From contig NC_031795.1 in assembly GCF_001522545.3 (NCBI RefSeq), forward strand, positions 6,028,404 to 6,092,403: DNA of 64,000 nucleotides, written 5' to 3'. This stretch comes from Parus major. Its lineage: Eukaryota; Chordata; Aves; Passeriformes; Paridae. Of the stretch, positions 1 through 11,800 are shown piece after piece. The position numbers and the translations under genes are program-made. The notes under the pieces were generated by a model that had not been told where the DNA came from, ran no database searches, and was given only the letters and a program-made list of their open reading frames with translations. The stretch's first letter is position 1. Each line of letters begins with the position of its first letter.

Positions 1-256
1 CGTTGTCCCCCGGCTCCTGCGCCCTGCAGGGATGAACTGTGAATTACTTCCCAAATGATGTGAGTAATTAAAATCAATGAGAGGGTATCCTGTTAAATAA
101 GGTAATTAGATGAGCACAGCGAGCTCCATGAGTGCCATGGTGTTTTTGTTCTCCTGCCTGGAGACTTTTAACTCTTTCCCTCTTGTCTCTCCCCCGGCAG
201 GGCTCCCCCAGCTCACGCTGGCTGCAGCCGAGGTTTCACCTGGAAAACACCTCCTG

Positions 257-328
257 CTTCCTCCAGAGCTTCCTCCAGAGCTTCCTCCAGAGCTTCCTCC
301 AGAGCTTCCTCCAGAGCTTCCTCCAGAG
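257..328. repeat. 12-bp tandem repeat, six copies
   Basis: Six exact copies of CTTCCTCCAGAG. Because the unit is a multiple of three it creates spurious ELPP or SSGG repeat ORFs. Confidence 0.95.
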
Positions 329-884
329 CAGGATTGTCCTTCCCCACAGTCCCAGGCCTGGCTCATGTGGGGGATGATGGCAGTGCCCAGACCTGAGGGT
401 GAAACCAGGAATCCAGAGCTGCCTTTGGATCCACGTCAGTCCCAGCAGTGGAGAGGAAAACAGGGAACACGTCTGGAAATGGGAATTTCCTGGGCACAAA
501 ATGCAATGTCTGAGTGCCCAGGTGCCCATGGAGAGCTGTGTGTGCCTTTCCTGCGGCACAGAGGGCTCAGGGCTGCCCGAATTCCAGAGGAAATGGAATG
601 GCTCAGGAACCCAAGTGCTGAGAGTCACTTCAGTTCTACTTCTGCTTCTTCCAGGCCAGGACCAGCCTCGGCCCTTCCAGACCCACGTGGAGAGCTCTGT
701 CCTCCAGCACGGAGTGCTGAGAGCTCCTGGGGGCTCGGGAAGGGTAAAGGCATCAGTAAATGGCTCTCATTGCAGCCCAGTGCTCCTGCCCGGTCCTGTG
801 CCACTCACACTATCACCCTGGGGCCACCAGTGCCACTCACACTGTCACCCTGGAGCCACCAGTGCCACTGTCACCCCCAGCCCT

Positions 885-1007
885 GGTGGCACTGTCCCTG
901 TCTGGAGGTGGCACTGTCCCTGTCTGGAGGTGACACTGTCCCTGTCTGGAGGTGGCACTGTCCCTGTCTGGAGGTGACACTGTCCCTGTCTGGAGGTGGC
1001 ACTGTCC
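885..1007. repeat. 22-bp minisatellite
   Basis: About 5.5 copies of a unit with core CACTGTCCCTGTCTGGAGG, alternating GGTGGCA and GGTGACA. Confidence 0.93.
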
Positions 1008-1081
1008 CCCTGCCGTGCCCCGGGCCTGATCACACCTCCCGGGGTGTTCCAGCCCCGAAGGGCCGGGGTCCCCCTGCTCCC

Positions 1082-1389
1082 GAGCTGAGGAAGAGGAGAG
1101 GGAGGAATCCCCGAGCTGAGGAAGAGGAGCAGCAGGAATTCTCGAGCTGAGGAAGAGGAGAGGGAGGAATCCCCAAGCTGAGGAAGAAGAGCAGCAGGAA
1201 TTCTCGAGCTGAGGAAGAGGAGCAGCAGGAATTCCCGAGCTGAGGAAGAAGAGCAGCAGGAATTCCCGAGCTGAGGAAGAGGAGAGGGAGGAATCCCCGA
1301 GCTGAGGAAGAGGAGAGGGAGGAATCCCCGAGCTGAGGAAGAGGAGCAGCAGGAATCCCCGAGCTGAGGAAGAGGAGCAGCAGGAATTG
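1082..1389. repeat. 31-bp purine-rich minisatellite
   Basis: About ten copies with core GAGCTGAGGAAGAGGAG, followed alternately by AGGGAGGAATCCCC or CAGCAGGAATTC variants. Confidence 0.95.
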
Positions 1390-2106
1390 CCTGCAGGGTG
1401 CTGGAGGAAGGCGCAGCTCTGGCTGTTCCAGGGTGCCTTATCCTGCCCATCTCCGAGTGATTTAGAGCTGCCATAAAAAAACCTCTGCGGAAGGAGAATT
1501 CTGTTCTGACTTTCCTGGCAGCCCAGCTTATCTCCAGAGAATTTCCCAATGCTCTGCTGCTGCAAATAGAATGTTTGTCCCACTCCTCTTAGGAATGAAC
1601 AAGAATTCCTCTTAGGAATATCTGTGTTATTTGGCTCTTTAAGGCTCACACTCCGTGCAAAGCTCGGACCATCCTGCTGACACATTAATTACATCAACCA
1701 GGTAAGGCACGCACAGAAAGTTCCCCTCTGGAATGATTTCGGATGCAGAGGAGCCGCTCTCTTTTCCGAGCAGAGCTCAGTTCAGGGCACAGGAAACTCA
1801 GCACAAAGCCGCCCGTGAATGGTTTCCACACCATTAACATGAGCACATGCAGATCAGGCAGCTGCAGCATAAACGCCTGGCTGGCTGCCTTTGGGTGCCG
1901 GTAATTGGGCTGCAACAGAGAGAGGAGGAGGAGGAGGAGGAGGGGGAAGCTCTGAGCAGGTATCTCGGGAGAGCCATCCCAGGATGGGCTCCAGATGGAG
2001 CAGCACCCCCGGGCAGAGCCGAGACCCCGGGGAAGGGATCGCTCCGGGCTCTGCAGGGACTTCAGGAACCGAGAGCTGCTCTTGGCTTCTCAGGGGAGGG
2101 GGACAG

Positions 2107-2581
2107 NNNNNNNNNNNNNNNNNNNNNNNNNNNNNNNNNNNNNNNNNNNNNNNNNNNNNNNNNNNNNNNNNNNNNNNNNNNNNNNNNNNNNNNNNNNNNN
2201 NNNNNNNNNNNNNNNNNNNNNNNNNNNNNNNNNNNNNNNNNNNNNNNNNNNNNNNNNNNNNNNNNNNNNNNNNNNNNNNNNNNNNNNNNNNNNNNNNNNN
2301 NNNNNNNNNNNNNNNNNNNNNNNNNNNNNNNNNNNNNNNNNNNNNNNNNNNNNNNNNNNNNNNNNNNNNNNNNNNNNNNNNNNNNNNNNNNNNNNNNNNN
2401 NNNNNNNNNNNNNNNNNNNNNNNNNNNNNNNNNNNNNNNNNNNNNNNNNNNNNNNNNNNNNNNNNNNNNNNNNNNNNNNNNNNNNNNNNNNNNNNNNNNN
2501 NNNNNNNNNNNNNNNNNNNNNNNNNNNNNNNNNNNNNNNNNNNNNNNNNNNNNNNNNNNNNNNNNNNNNNNNNNNNNNNNN
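2107..2581. other. Assembly gap
   Basis: 475 N. The flanks are GC-rich but not clearly repetitive. Confidence 0.99.
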
Positions 2582-3794
2582 GCCATCTGTGCTGTCTGGC
2601 AGCAGAGTGTGGGGATGGACACACGGATGTCTGGGGAGTTTGCTCCTTGCCACGCTCCTGCTGAGCAGTGCCAGCCTCAGCCAGGGCCCTTCTGCAGGGA
2701 CTGGTGCTGCCCCTGCCCTGGGCTGGGGCTCCCTGCGGGGCTCCTGCTCCCCAAAACACCCAGCCAGCCCCCTGGGCCTTTCCAGCCCCAGGAATTACAG
2801 TAAATTACTCAGTTACAGAGAAACAGAGAAACACAGAATGAGTGCAGAGTACACCTGTGTGTCACCCCTGTGCCAGGGTCTGTCCCTCTGCTCCCCGGGG
2901 TCACGTCCAGCCCCTTCCCTGGGTTTGTTTCAGAGCTGGGCAGAGCTGGACACAGAGCTCGTGTCCTCCCAGCCCTCTGGGATTGCAGGGGGCATTTACA
3001 GCACACCAAAGTGCTCCCCAAATTAACCTCCAGCCTGCCCAAGGGGAGGACAGACACACAAGCAGGTGGTTCTTCTTTCTGGGGTATTGATTTCCCCCCT
3101 TTGCTTTCCTGTCCAGCGAGAGCTGGGAAATCTGAGCCAGCTCAGGGGCTTTGCTCAGTTCCATCATTGCAGGAAATGCTCCCAAAAAGACGAGGAGCTG
3201 CTGATCCCGGCCAGGAATGATCCCTGCAGCTGCAGAAAGGCCCCGAGGAGGCTGCAGGGATCAGCTGGGCACAGCCAAACCAGGGATGCTCGGGGTCCCC
3301 AAAGCTGCCACGGCTCAGCCTCGCCGAGGAAATCATTGCAGTAAACTCCTCTTTATTTCTGCTCTCGCAGCAGCAGCACAGGAGATTGCCTGCCAGCTGG
3401 AAGGGTGCGAGTCCTTGATTAGAAATGCCACGTGGATACAAATGAACTTGAACAAAAGGGAAGAGAAAGGAACCCCAGGCTGCTCCTGCAGAGACGTGCG
3501 GGCCGTGCTGGGGAAGGGATTCTGCTGCTGCTGGATGCTGCAGTGAAGGAGTTGGGGATGTGCCTGAGGGAATAAACCAGTGCTGGACTTTGACTGGAAG
3601 GGATCTGAGTCCAGCCAGGATGTGGCAGTTCACTGCTGGACTCGGCAGAGGGGAGCTGGGGGGAATTGTTTGCTGGGAGTGCAGTCAGGAAAGCTTCCAG
3701 GGCAGCAGGGCTGGCTCACGGCTGGGGCTGAGCCTCAGGTGTGCAGGGCACAGCGAGCCCCAGTTTCAGTGGATTCAGTTTCAGTTTCATGAAG

Positions 3795-4060
3795 CCCAGA
3801 GGGTGTGGAAGGGACCTTAAACATCCCCTAATTCCACCCCTGCCACGGCAGGGACACCTCCCACCAAACCCTGCTCCAAACCCATCCAGCCTGGCCTTGG
3901 GCACTGCCAGGGATCCAGGGCAGCCACAGCTGGGCCAGGGAGGAATTCCTTCCCAATATCCAGTCTAACCCTGCTCTTCCAGTTTAAAGCCACTGCCCCT
4001 GGTCCTGCCACTGCACAAACAGTAAAGGGAACCCGTGTCAGTGCCAAGGGAAACGCTGCC
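3795..4060 (-). mobile_element. CR1 LINE 3' fragment
   Basis: The plus strand reads GTGGAAGGGACCTTAAACAT, then CAGGGACACCTCCCACCAAA, CAGCCTGGCCTTGGGCACTG, ATTCCTTCCCAATATCCAGT and CAGTTTAAAGCCACTGCCCC. This order is the complement of the avian CR1 3' end. Truncated and non-coding. Confidence 0.82.
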
Positions 4061-5120
4061 AGCCGTGTTTGCCTTTCCTCCTGCCCTGCAGCAGCCCAAG
4101 AAGCTCCATCTCATTGTCAGAGGAATAAGCTGTGAAATGGTTTTGAAAATCAAGGCTTTTTAATTACAGGCACATTTGGGAGCCTTCTGGAGGCCATCTG
4201 GCCTGGAGAGCAGGGTGTGGGCACCAGGAAGGGAAAGGCCAGGGAGGCTGAGCAGGAGCAGCTCCTGGAGAAGCACTGGATTAACGTGAGAGCTAAATCC
4301 TCTCTCCATATGGGCCAGAGGCAGCACTCAGCCACTCCAGGGATGTGGAGCTGCAGTGCTGGGTGCCTGGGCTGAGGAAACTCCGGGATGTGCTGCTCAT
4401 GCAGCCCTTGGATGAGACTGAACAGAGATTTCCAACAAATCCCAGTGCCCAGGCTGCCCCTGCCATCGCTCACAGGGAGCCTGCTCCTGTAATTATTGTC
4501 CCGTGTTTGGGATTAGCCACTCCTAGCAGCCCTGCAGAACAGCCAGGGCCTCGTTAGACACTGTCATTGTGCTAATTAGGTGGGTTTCATACTTAATAAC
4601 GGAGAACAATTTCATGGCAGTTTCATGAAGAAAAAAAGAGGAGCAAAAGCCATTATGATTTCAGGAGAAGTCCCTGGAGAAGTGAAATGGTAATTCACAA
4701 ACCCATCTCTGATCTATTAGCAGATCCTGCTCTGGAGACTAAATTAGGGAGGATGTCTGGCTTGGGTGATATTCTTTATTATTTGAATGTCTATAAAGAA
4801 TATTTATTAAATATTTTTTTCTCTCGTGAACTCTGAGACCCAGCCACATTTTCTCGCTATTTCCAAGTGTTTGAAGCCTAGACCACACCGGATTTGTCAC
4901 TGCAAACACCCTGGAAAATCCTATTTTAATGCAAAACACCCTTTGAAGATAGACTTGAGAGGCAGAGGGAAGAGCAGCAGGTTTGGAAGCACGCTGGGCA
5001 TTGGGTCAGCTGTCCATGCAAAGGGTCCCTTTGGAAAAGGAGCACATTAAGGAGCCCCCACCCTGTCCTGGGGCCGAGGGGTGCCAGCAGCTCCCTGGGC
5101 TCTGTCCCTGCTCACAGGGC

Positions 5121-5210
5121 CAGCCTGGGCAGGGTCAGCCTGGGCAGGGTCAGCCTGGGCAGGGTCAGCCTGGGCAGGGTCAGCCTGGGCAGGGTCAGCC
5201 TGGGCAGGAC
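5121..5210. repeat. 15-bp tandem repeat, six copies
   Basis: Six copies of CAGCCTGGGCAGGGT, the last diverged. Confidence 0.95.
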
Positions 5211-5797
5211 CAGCCCAGGAGCTCTGCTTTGGCTGTGCCCAGGAGCTGCAGCGTTCTGGGTGGGAAAGGAAGATGTGGGAGGCAGCTGGGGCCAAGAGCT
5301 GCCCTTTCCTCGTGCCAGCAGAAGCAAAGGAGAAGCAAAGGAGAAGCAGAGGTCTCTCCTGGAGCAGGGACACACAGACCAGGCCAGCAGCTGATCTGAG
5401 CAGCTCCTGGCACAGCCCCAGAGCTCCGGGGACAGCTGCTGACAGCACGTGGGGCCACAAGTGCTGCTCCTCCAGAGAAAGCTCCCGTGGCTCCTGCTGA
5501 GGCCCCAGGGCTGGGGGAGAGCCCCAGCAGCTGCTGGGCTGGGCTGGGCTCAGGAGAGCCACGGGAGCTGCACCGGTGGGAGAGAACGGGGAGCGATCCC
5601 TGGAGCTGCTTTTCCCACCGTGTGGCATCTGATCCCCCCATCCTGCACACCCCCAGCCTGCTCCCCACAAAACACAAACCTTGAACAGGCCTGAATGTTA
5701 TAAACACCTGCAGAAGGGTGTCCCTCACCTCCCATCCCAGTGTCAGCCTGGCTGAGCTCTGCCCAGCACCGAGGGCAATGCCAGGGACGAGAGCCCA

Positions 5798-6100
5798 NNN
5801 NNNNNNNNNNNNNNNNNNNNNNNNNNNNNNNNNNNNNNNNNNNNNNNNNNNNNNNNNNNNNNNNNNNNNNNNNNNNNNNNNNNNNNNNNNNNNNNNNNNN
5901 NNNNNNNNNNNNNNNNNNNNNNNNNNNNNNNNNNNNNNNNNNNNNNNNNNNNNNNNNNNNNNNNNNNNNNNNNNNNNNNNNNNNNNNNNNNNNNNNNNNN
6001 NNNNNNNNNNNNNNNNNNNNNNNNNNNNNNNNNNNNNNNNNNNNNNNNNNNNNNNNNNNNNNNNNNNNNNNNNNNNNNNNNNNNNNNNNNNNNNNNNNNN
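5798..6100. other. Assembly gap
   Basis: 303 N in a GC-rich non-coding region. Confidence 0.99.
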
Positions 6101-7090
6101 CTGAGCAAATCCCCATCCAGCACAGTGCTCCTCTCCCTGGGGCTCAGCCTTTGGGGCCAGTGGGACACGTCTGGGATGTGCTCCTGGCCATGGGGGTGCC
6201 CCAGGGCTCGGGGCTGGGACCCCCAGGTTGTGCCTGGGCTTCAGAGGAGCCCAGGGCTGAGGCCACACTCCTGGGGACTGAGGTTGGTGCAGGAAAAGCC
6301 GTTCCCCTCTCTGGAAAACTTCTCTTTGCTTCCCCTCCGAAAGGAGCAGGGAGGTAACAAGCAGGACAAACTACTGATAAAAGAGAAGGAAAACAAAATG
6401 CTTCACAAGCAGCTTTTCAGCGTTCAGAGACACTGGGAAGGGGGAGCCACCAGCCCTGAAGGCCAGAGGAGGAAGGAGAAAAGCTTGCTCAGGTTCCTGC
6501 AGGAGTGCTGAGCTCGGGGGCTGCCCTGCTCCTCTCCTTGTATGGGCACAAACACGGCTGCCTTGTGCCTATATTTAATTTGCAAAGGAGAAAAAGAATT
6601 CTGTCTCCACGCCTCTCCCACTGGCCTCTCTGCCCTGGGAAGTTACAACAGCAACAGAGCTGTGTGTTTAAAACAAATAATGCCCTGCTGGCACATGAGG
6701 CTCTCCTGAACCAGGAGTGGAACAGGTTCTGGAACACGACCCTGCTGAGGCTGTGATTCCATCACCAGGCTCTGAGCTCTGAGCTCCCCAGGGCTCCCCC
6801 AGCCCGGCCCTCAGGCTCTCCCCCAAACCTCTGTCCCCTGCCTGTGCCACTGTGGGGGGACCAGGATGGATGAGAAGCCAAAGCAGCGCTGGAGGCTCTC
6901 GGGGCTGTGCAGGGGATGTGCCTCTGGAGCAGTGCTGGCACCCTGGCAGGGAGCTCTGCCAGGATTTACAGCCTCCCCTTGAATGGAACCTCCTCTGGCT
7001 GCTCCCCAGACTGCCAGAGCCCAGCTGGGAACATCCCCAGAGACAGAAGAGACCCAGGCTGTCCCACAGCAGAGACGACACCGATCCCAC

Positions 7091-7096
7091 TTTATT
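7091..7096 (-). terminator. Candidate INKA2 poly(A) signal AATAAA
   Basis: The plus strand reads TTTATT. Downstream on the minus strand is a GT-rich stretch (GTGGGATCGGTGTCG) of the kind found after cleavage sites. Not proven to be the site used. Confidence 0.45.
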
Positions 7097-7921
7097 GGAA
7101 ACTCTTGGAGAGTCGGACACTGAAGAACTTGGTTCTGTCAGGACGAGGTTTGTACATCAGCAACAGGGAACACAACAAGAAATGGGGGATTGAACTTTGC
7201 ATCTGGGTGAAAATCCAACAATAAACTTCAGCAGTGTTGTACCTGGAGTGATCCACAGGGACCAGGGGAGGGGAGAGGGGCAAACCCACCGAGACCCCCA
7301 GGCCACAACCCCCCTGTACTGAGCCTTGTGCCCTGCTGGTTGAGCTGGCAGGGGAGGGAGAGGTGCTGGGAGGGCACAGGGATGCAGTTTAAGGGGAAAC
7401 ACCCCCAAAGTTGGGGTCTGCCCCCCACTCAGCAATTGTTCAAGTCTTATAAATTCAAACTCATTTCTTTCCATTTAAATAACAAGTGCTTCAGGTACAA
7501 GGCTTGGATGCCTGGTTTATGACCCAGTTTCAAGTGCACAGAAGCAGGAATAGATTTTTTTTAACAAAACTATATATATATATATGTATTTGCACACTCA
7601 TACACACACATGCACACCGTGGATTTTGTGCTGCAGCCATTGAGGTGGAGATGGTGGAATGGCACCACTGTGGCACCACTCACCCTAAAGCTGCTAAAGA
7701 TTATTTTTGCCAATATTGGCAAAATATTGGCCCCCAAAGGTCTCCCCACGTGCGCCAGCTGCTGCTCAGGCAGTCCCTGGAGCCACAGTTGTCCAGAAAA
7801 TTCCACGTGCAGGCGAGTGAAGCCCGCAGCACGTCCTGCACGACTCCTCTCCTGTCCCTGCAGAGAGCTCAGGAGTCTCCTGGGAAGGTGAGAGCTGGGC
7901 AGAGCAGAGGACGGGGCAGGC
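7091..7921 (-). other. INKA2: Probable INKA2 3' UTR
   Basis: About 830 bases follow the stop codon on the minus strand. It holds an AT/AC microsatellite near 7568-7616 and a perfect 20-bp palindrome at 7705-7724. It ends at a candidate AATAAA. The extent is inferred from that signal. Confidence 0.45.
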
Positions 7922-8884
7922 TCAGACCCAAACGGCTGTGTTGATGTCAAACCCCGCCTGGCTGAGGTCCCTGGACTCCTGGACCTTCTTGGAGCCCATT
8001 TTGGGGTGCTCACCTCGGCTGTCTGCCCTCGGGCACCTCTCTGCTTTGCTGTGATGGCTCTGCAGGTTCCCGTGCAGGGGCAAGTAAAATGTCCCCTTGA
8101 GTTTGCTGATCTTTTTGGACCTCTTGGAAATCTCGGGCTGTTTGTCCTCAGGAGGAAGCCAGCACGGTTTCTCCTTGAGCAGCCTGTCCCGGTCCGGCCG
8201 GACGCTCCTCAGGAACTTCTTGAAGATGTTGGCTGTGAGGGAGAACTTCCTGCAGAGCTCCTGGGATCTGCTCACGGACAGGGACTCCTCGCTCTTCTCC
8301 CCCTTCTTCTCCAGCTCGGGCAGGTCCAGCCAGTTCCCCACCAGGTCAGCGAAGATGTTGTCCCCCAGCACCAGCGGCTGCCGGTTCCTGCTCTGGGACA
8401 TCAGGGACGAGGTCCAGTCGTGGCCATCGTCACATCCCGGGCGCTCCCGGCACGGCGGCCACCCCCGAGCTGTGTCCCTGGCGGGTGTGCGGGGCCAGCC
8501 ACGCTCCGCTCTGCCGGACCCCGAGGAAGGTCCTTTTGGGGGACACAGATCCTCCCCACAGGGGCTCCGGGAGCAGCAGCAGGAGGAGGAGGAGGAGGGG
8601 GTTTCTCCAGGGTGGTGGCTCTCTGGGAACACGGTGGGATGGCACAGCCCGGCTGTCCCGGGACACGCCAGGCCCGGGGGGCAGGGTCCCCTCGCCTGGC
8701 CCGGCCGCGAGTCCTGCCCGGCTCCGCTCCGGCAGCACCGGCGCTGCTCCGGGGGGCTCCGGCACCCCGAGATGTCCAACTGCTCCAGGGCTGTCTGCAC
8801 CTGCAGCAGCTTCAGCTCCTGCAGGGCGCCCATCATGCAGTTCATCTGCTCGTGCAGCCCGTCACCCACCTCCTTCATGGAGAG
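7922..8884 (-). CDS. INKA2: INKA2 terminal coding exon
   Basis: The exon begins after a TTCCTCCGCAG acceptor at LSMKEVGDG and ends at TGA (7922-7924). It encodes most of the coiled coil, a Ser/Cys run from an AGC/AGG-rich stretch near 8571-8600, the inka box (8315-8365) and the basic tail. The reading frame stays open through the acceptor into the upstream minisatellite, so the splice acceptor, not an upstream ATG, defines its start. Confidence 0.92.
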   Translation of the reverse strand, partial: LSMKEVGDGLHEQMNCMMGALQELKLLQVQTALEQLDISGCRSPPEQRRCCRSGAGQDSRPGQARGPCPPGLACPGTAGLCHPTVFPESHHPGETPSSSSSCCCSRSPCGEDLCPPKGPSSGSGRAERGWPRTPARDTARGWPPCRERPGCDDGHDWTSSLMSQSRNRQPLVLGDNIFADLVGNWLDLPELEKKGEKSEESLSVSRSQELCRKFSLTANIFKKFLRSVRPDRDRLLKEKPCWLPPEDKQPEISKRSKKISKLKGTFYLPLHGNLQSHHSKAERCPRADSRGEHPKMGSKKVQESRDLSQAGFDINTAVWV

Positions 8885-11800
8885 CTGCGGAGGAAGAGCA
8901 CAGCAGGTCAGTGTCCCCAGCAGTGTCCCCAGCAGTGTCCCCAGCAGTGTCCCTGGTGGGTCAGTGTCCCCAGCAGTGTCCCCAGNNNNNNNNNNNNNNN
9001 NNNNNNNNNNNNNNNNNNNNNNNNNNNNNNNNNNNNNNNNNNNNNNNNNNNNNNNNNNNNNNNNNNNNNNNNNNNNNNNNNNNNNNNNNNNNNNNNNNNN
9101 NNNNNNNNNNNNNNNNNNNNNNNNNNNNNNNNNNNNNNNNNNNNNNNNNNNNNNNNNNNNNNNNNNNNNNNNNNNNNNNNNNNNNNNNNNNNNNNNNNNN
9201 NNNNNNNNNNNNNNNNNNNNNNNNNNNNNNNNNNNGCAGCACAGGGCAGCAGAGAAGGGCTCAGCAGCTTTCTGGTCCATCCTCTCCCTCCTGGCTGCAG
9301 TTGCCACACACCCCACCTGTGCTACATCCACTTCAGCCAACAGCACCCCAACTTTCCTTAGACTTTTCTAGGAGTGTCCCTCTAGGAATAAGAGGAGCTG
9401 ACAGAAGTGAATTGTTTGACCTGACAACAAAAATAAAGAGTTTGAGTTTCCATTAATTGCTTGGCAGAAGCCCAAGGTGGAGAATTCTGAATGCTTTTGG
9501 CTGCTGCCAGTTTTGGAATATTCTTGCACTTTTGAGTGTTTTGTGCCCTGTCCCCAGCTGAAATTGGGAGCCAGAACAGAGCCTTGCTCCCTTACCTGAA
9601 ATGCTCAAGTAGATTAAAAATAAACCCCAGGAAGAATTAAATTGTTACTCCATAACACACAACTCTCAACGCCCTCAGCACAGGCACCCCTCGCTAGAGG
9701 ACAATCAAAGTCATTTCAATGCACTGGAAATTTTGCACAGAACAACCAGCAAACTCTAGGATTACTTACATTCAACCAGGAATTCTCGGATTCCCAGGCT
9801 AGGACCTTTAGTAGCAGTTCTGCTTCATCCCTGAACCTCACTACAAAGATTGAACTTTCTACACCAGGCTTAAAATAAGCAAGTAATTCTCCAGAGCTTC
9901 CCAGCTCCCCCCTTCTCTCTCGCTCTGCTGCTTCCTCTGTCTCATGCAGGATCTGGATCATATTCCCAAAGCAGCACCAGAAAGCAAACGGGCTCCCTTC
10001 CCAACAGCTGCCACTTCTTTTTTAGGAGGGGGAGGAAGAGCAGGGCTGGCAGGGCTGGAGGTGAGGCTGTGCCACACTGGGCTGAGAAGAGATTCTGGTT
10101 TGCAGAAGATTACCCCGGCGAGGGAAGCTTCAGCCCACGCTGTCACCAGCACTAAAAGGCTCAGCAGCATTTTTTGTACAGCAGCAGATCTCAAGATTAG
10201 GGTAAAAAATCCCAGCTTTTTACTTTTTTCTTATATCCAGTTTTACAGTACCAAGCTTTACTTGCTACATCTCCTTCATTTTAACGAAGCTGGTTCAATT
10301 AGCTGCTCTATTTCCATCTCTACGTGCAGCTGAGCAGAGAGAGAGCAGCCATCAGAAAATTGTGACAACCCAGCTCTCTAAGTGAAACCTGCTCAACACT
10401 TTCTGACCACAAATCCCCATTTCAAACCCCAGAACCTAAAACTAAACTCACCGGCAGGTTACAGACATTTTTCAGAGCTTTCCTCTCGAGAAACTTGTTT
10501 ATCACCCAGAATGAGCACACAGCTACAAAGACACAGAAAATCTGTACTCAGCTTCCTGATTCCAGTACCCAGAGCCTCCAGCTATGGCATTTCTTAACAT
10601 CAGCAAATAAACTCCTGCTGCAGACGTGCAAATCCTGTCCCAGTTCCAGCCTCAGCGAGCTCCTGGTTCCCACTGGGGCCAGATGCTCTGCCAGCCTCAG
10701 ACAGAACCATCACCTTACCTCTCCAGATCTGCTGTAATGCTGCTCGTCCTAACCTTTCTTGCCTCATTAATGGCAGTCTGTTTTATCTGGGCTTTGGGAA
10801 AAGCTGGATTTGGAGCCAGCTTGGCCCCTCATTGGCCACTTCCCACCAAATCCCCTGGCAGTAATCGCGCCGTGGGGAGCGCAGGGTCCTGCTGGGGCTG
10901 GGCTCCTGCACCCCCGGCACCTGCCCCGTTCCCCAGCCCCAGAGAGCTGTCCTGCCATGGGGCAGCCCATTAACCCTTACTGGTGAGCAGCATTACCCCT
11001 TCCTGGGCTGCTCCTCACCCAGAACCAGCACCCAGCCCCCAGCAGGAACAGCCCCGAGCCCAAAGCCAGCACCTCTCCTGAACAACGGAGCTGGGGCTGC
11101 CAAACCTGGTGCCAGCACCACACTGGGGAGCCTGAAGCGCTGGAAAAGAAGAGGAGATGTTTTCCTGTGTGGAAAGCCTCTCCTGGGAATGCCTGAGGTG
11201 GGGATGCCGAGGCTGAGCTGTCCCTGGCAGCACAGGACAGGAGAGGAGGAGGTTTTGGGCTGGGATCCTCTGTCCTGCTCCATGGCTGGCCCTGGTCATG
11301 CTCCATCCCTCCAGCAGCGACAGCTTTCAACATCCTGAGACCTCTAACTCTGCTGGCAAACACTGCTTTGTGCTTGAAACAACAATTTCGGGTTGTGCAA
11401 GTTAAAAAATGAAGCAAACCAACCCCCTCTCCTTTATCTTTTGCTCTTCACGGTATCTGCTCAGTCTTTTACAGAATGGAGGGTGAGGGAAGCCCAACCC
11501 AAAGTGAAGTCACTGCCTGGTGACCAAACAGCCTGCGGGGCTTGGATTCCACCCACCTGCAATTAAGAGTACTCACCTTGGAAAGAAAATTCTGCAGGGA
11601 AAATAAACCTTCCCCAGTGTCTAACTGCCAGCCCCTCCTCCCTGCCAAGATCTCAGCTCTCCCAAGTTCAGACTGGCTTCTCTGAGTCTCCAGAAAGGAA
11701 CAATGTCCCAGAGAAGAGAGACAACCTCGCTGGCAGAGGGTCAGGACTGAACCATTGGTCTGAGAGAAGAAAAAGGGATTCTGCAGATAATTCAGCAGAT

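Larger units (their letters stand above)
1..7090. other. Region without recognised gene
   Basis: It holds four tandem repeats (257-328, 885-1007, 1082-1389, 5121-5210), a GAG run (1918-1945), gaps at 2107-2581 and 5798-6100, and a CR1 copy. The long ORFs at 110-1685 are products of the repeats. In human the next gene on this side is RAP1A; I see none of its conserved exons here. Confidence 0.6.

Noticed and set aside
257..328. CRISPR-like regular repeats here and elsewhere
   Set aside because: Direct tandem units without unique spacers in a vertebrate genome. These are minisatellites.
110..1685. Long ORFs on both strands with ELPP, SSGG or LPQLGDSS repeats
   Set aside because: They are translations of the 12-, 22- and 31-bp tandem repeats. 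Several frames are open at once, and there are no splice or domain signals.
4560..4960. AT-rich block as a conserved noncoding element
   Set aside because: It looks distinct from the GC-rich flanks, but conservation cannot be judged without an alignment.
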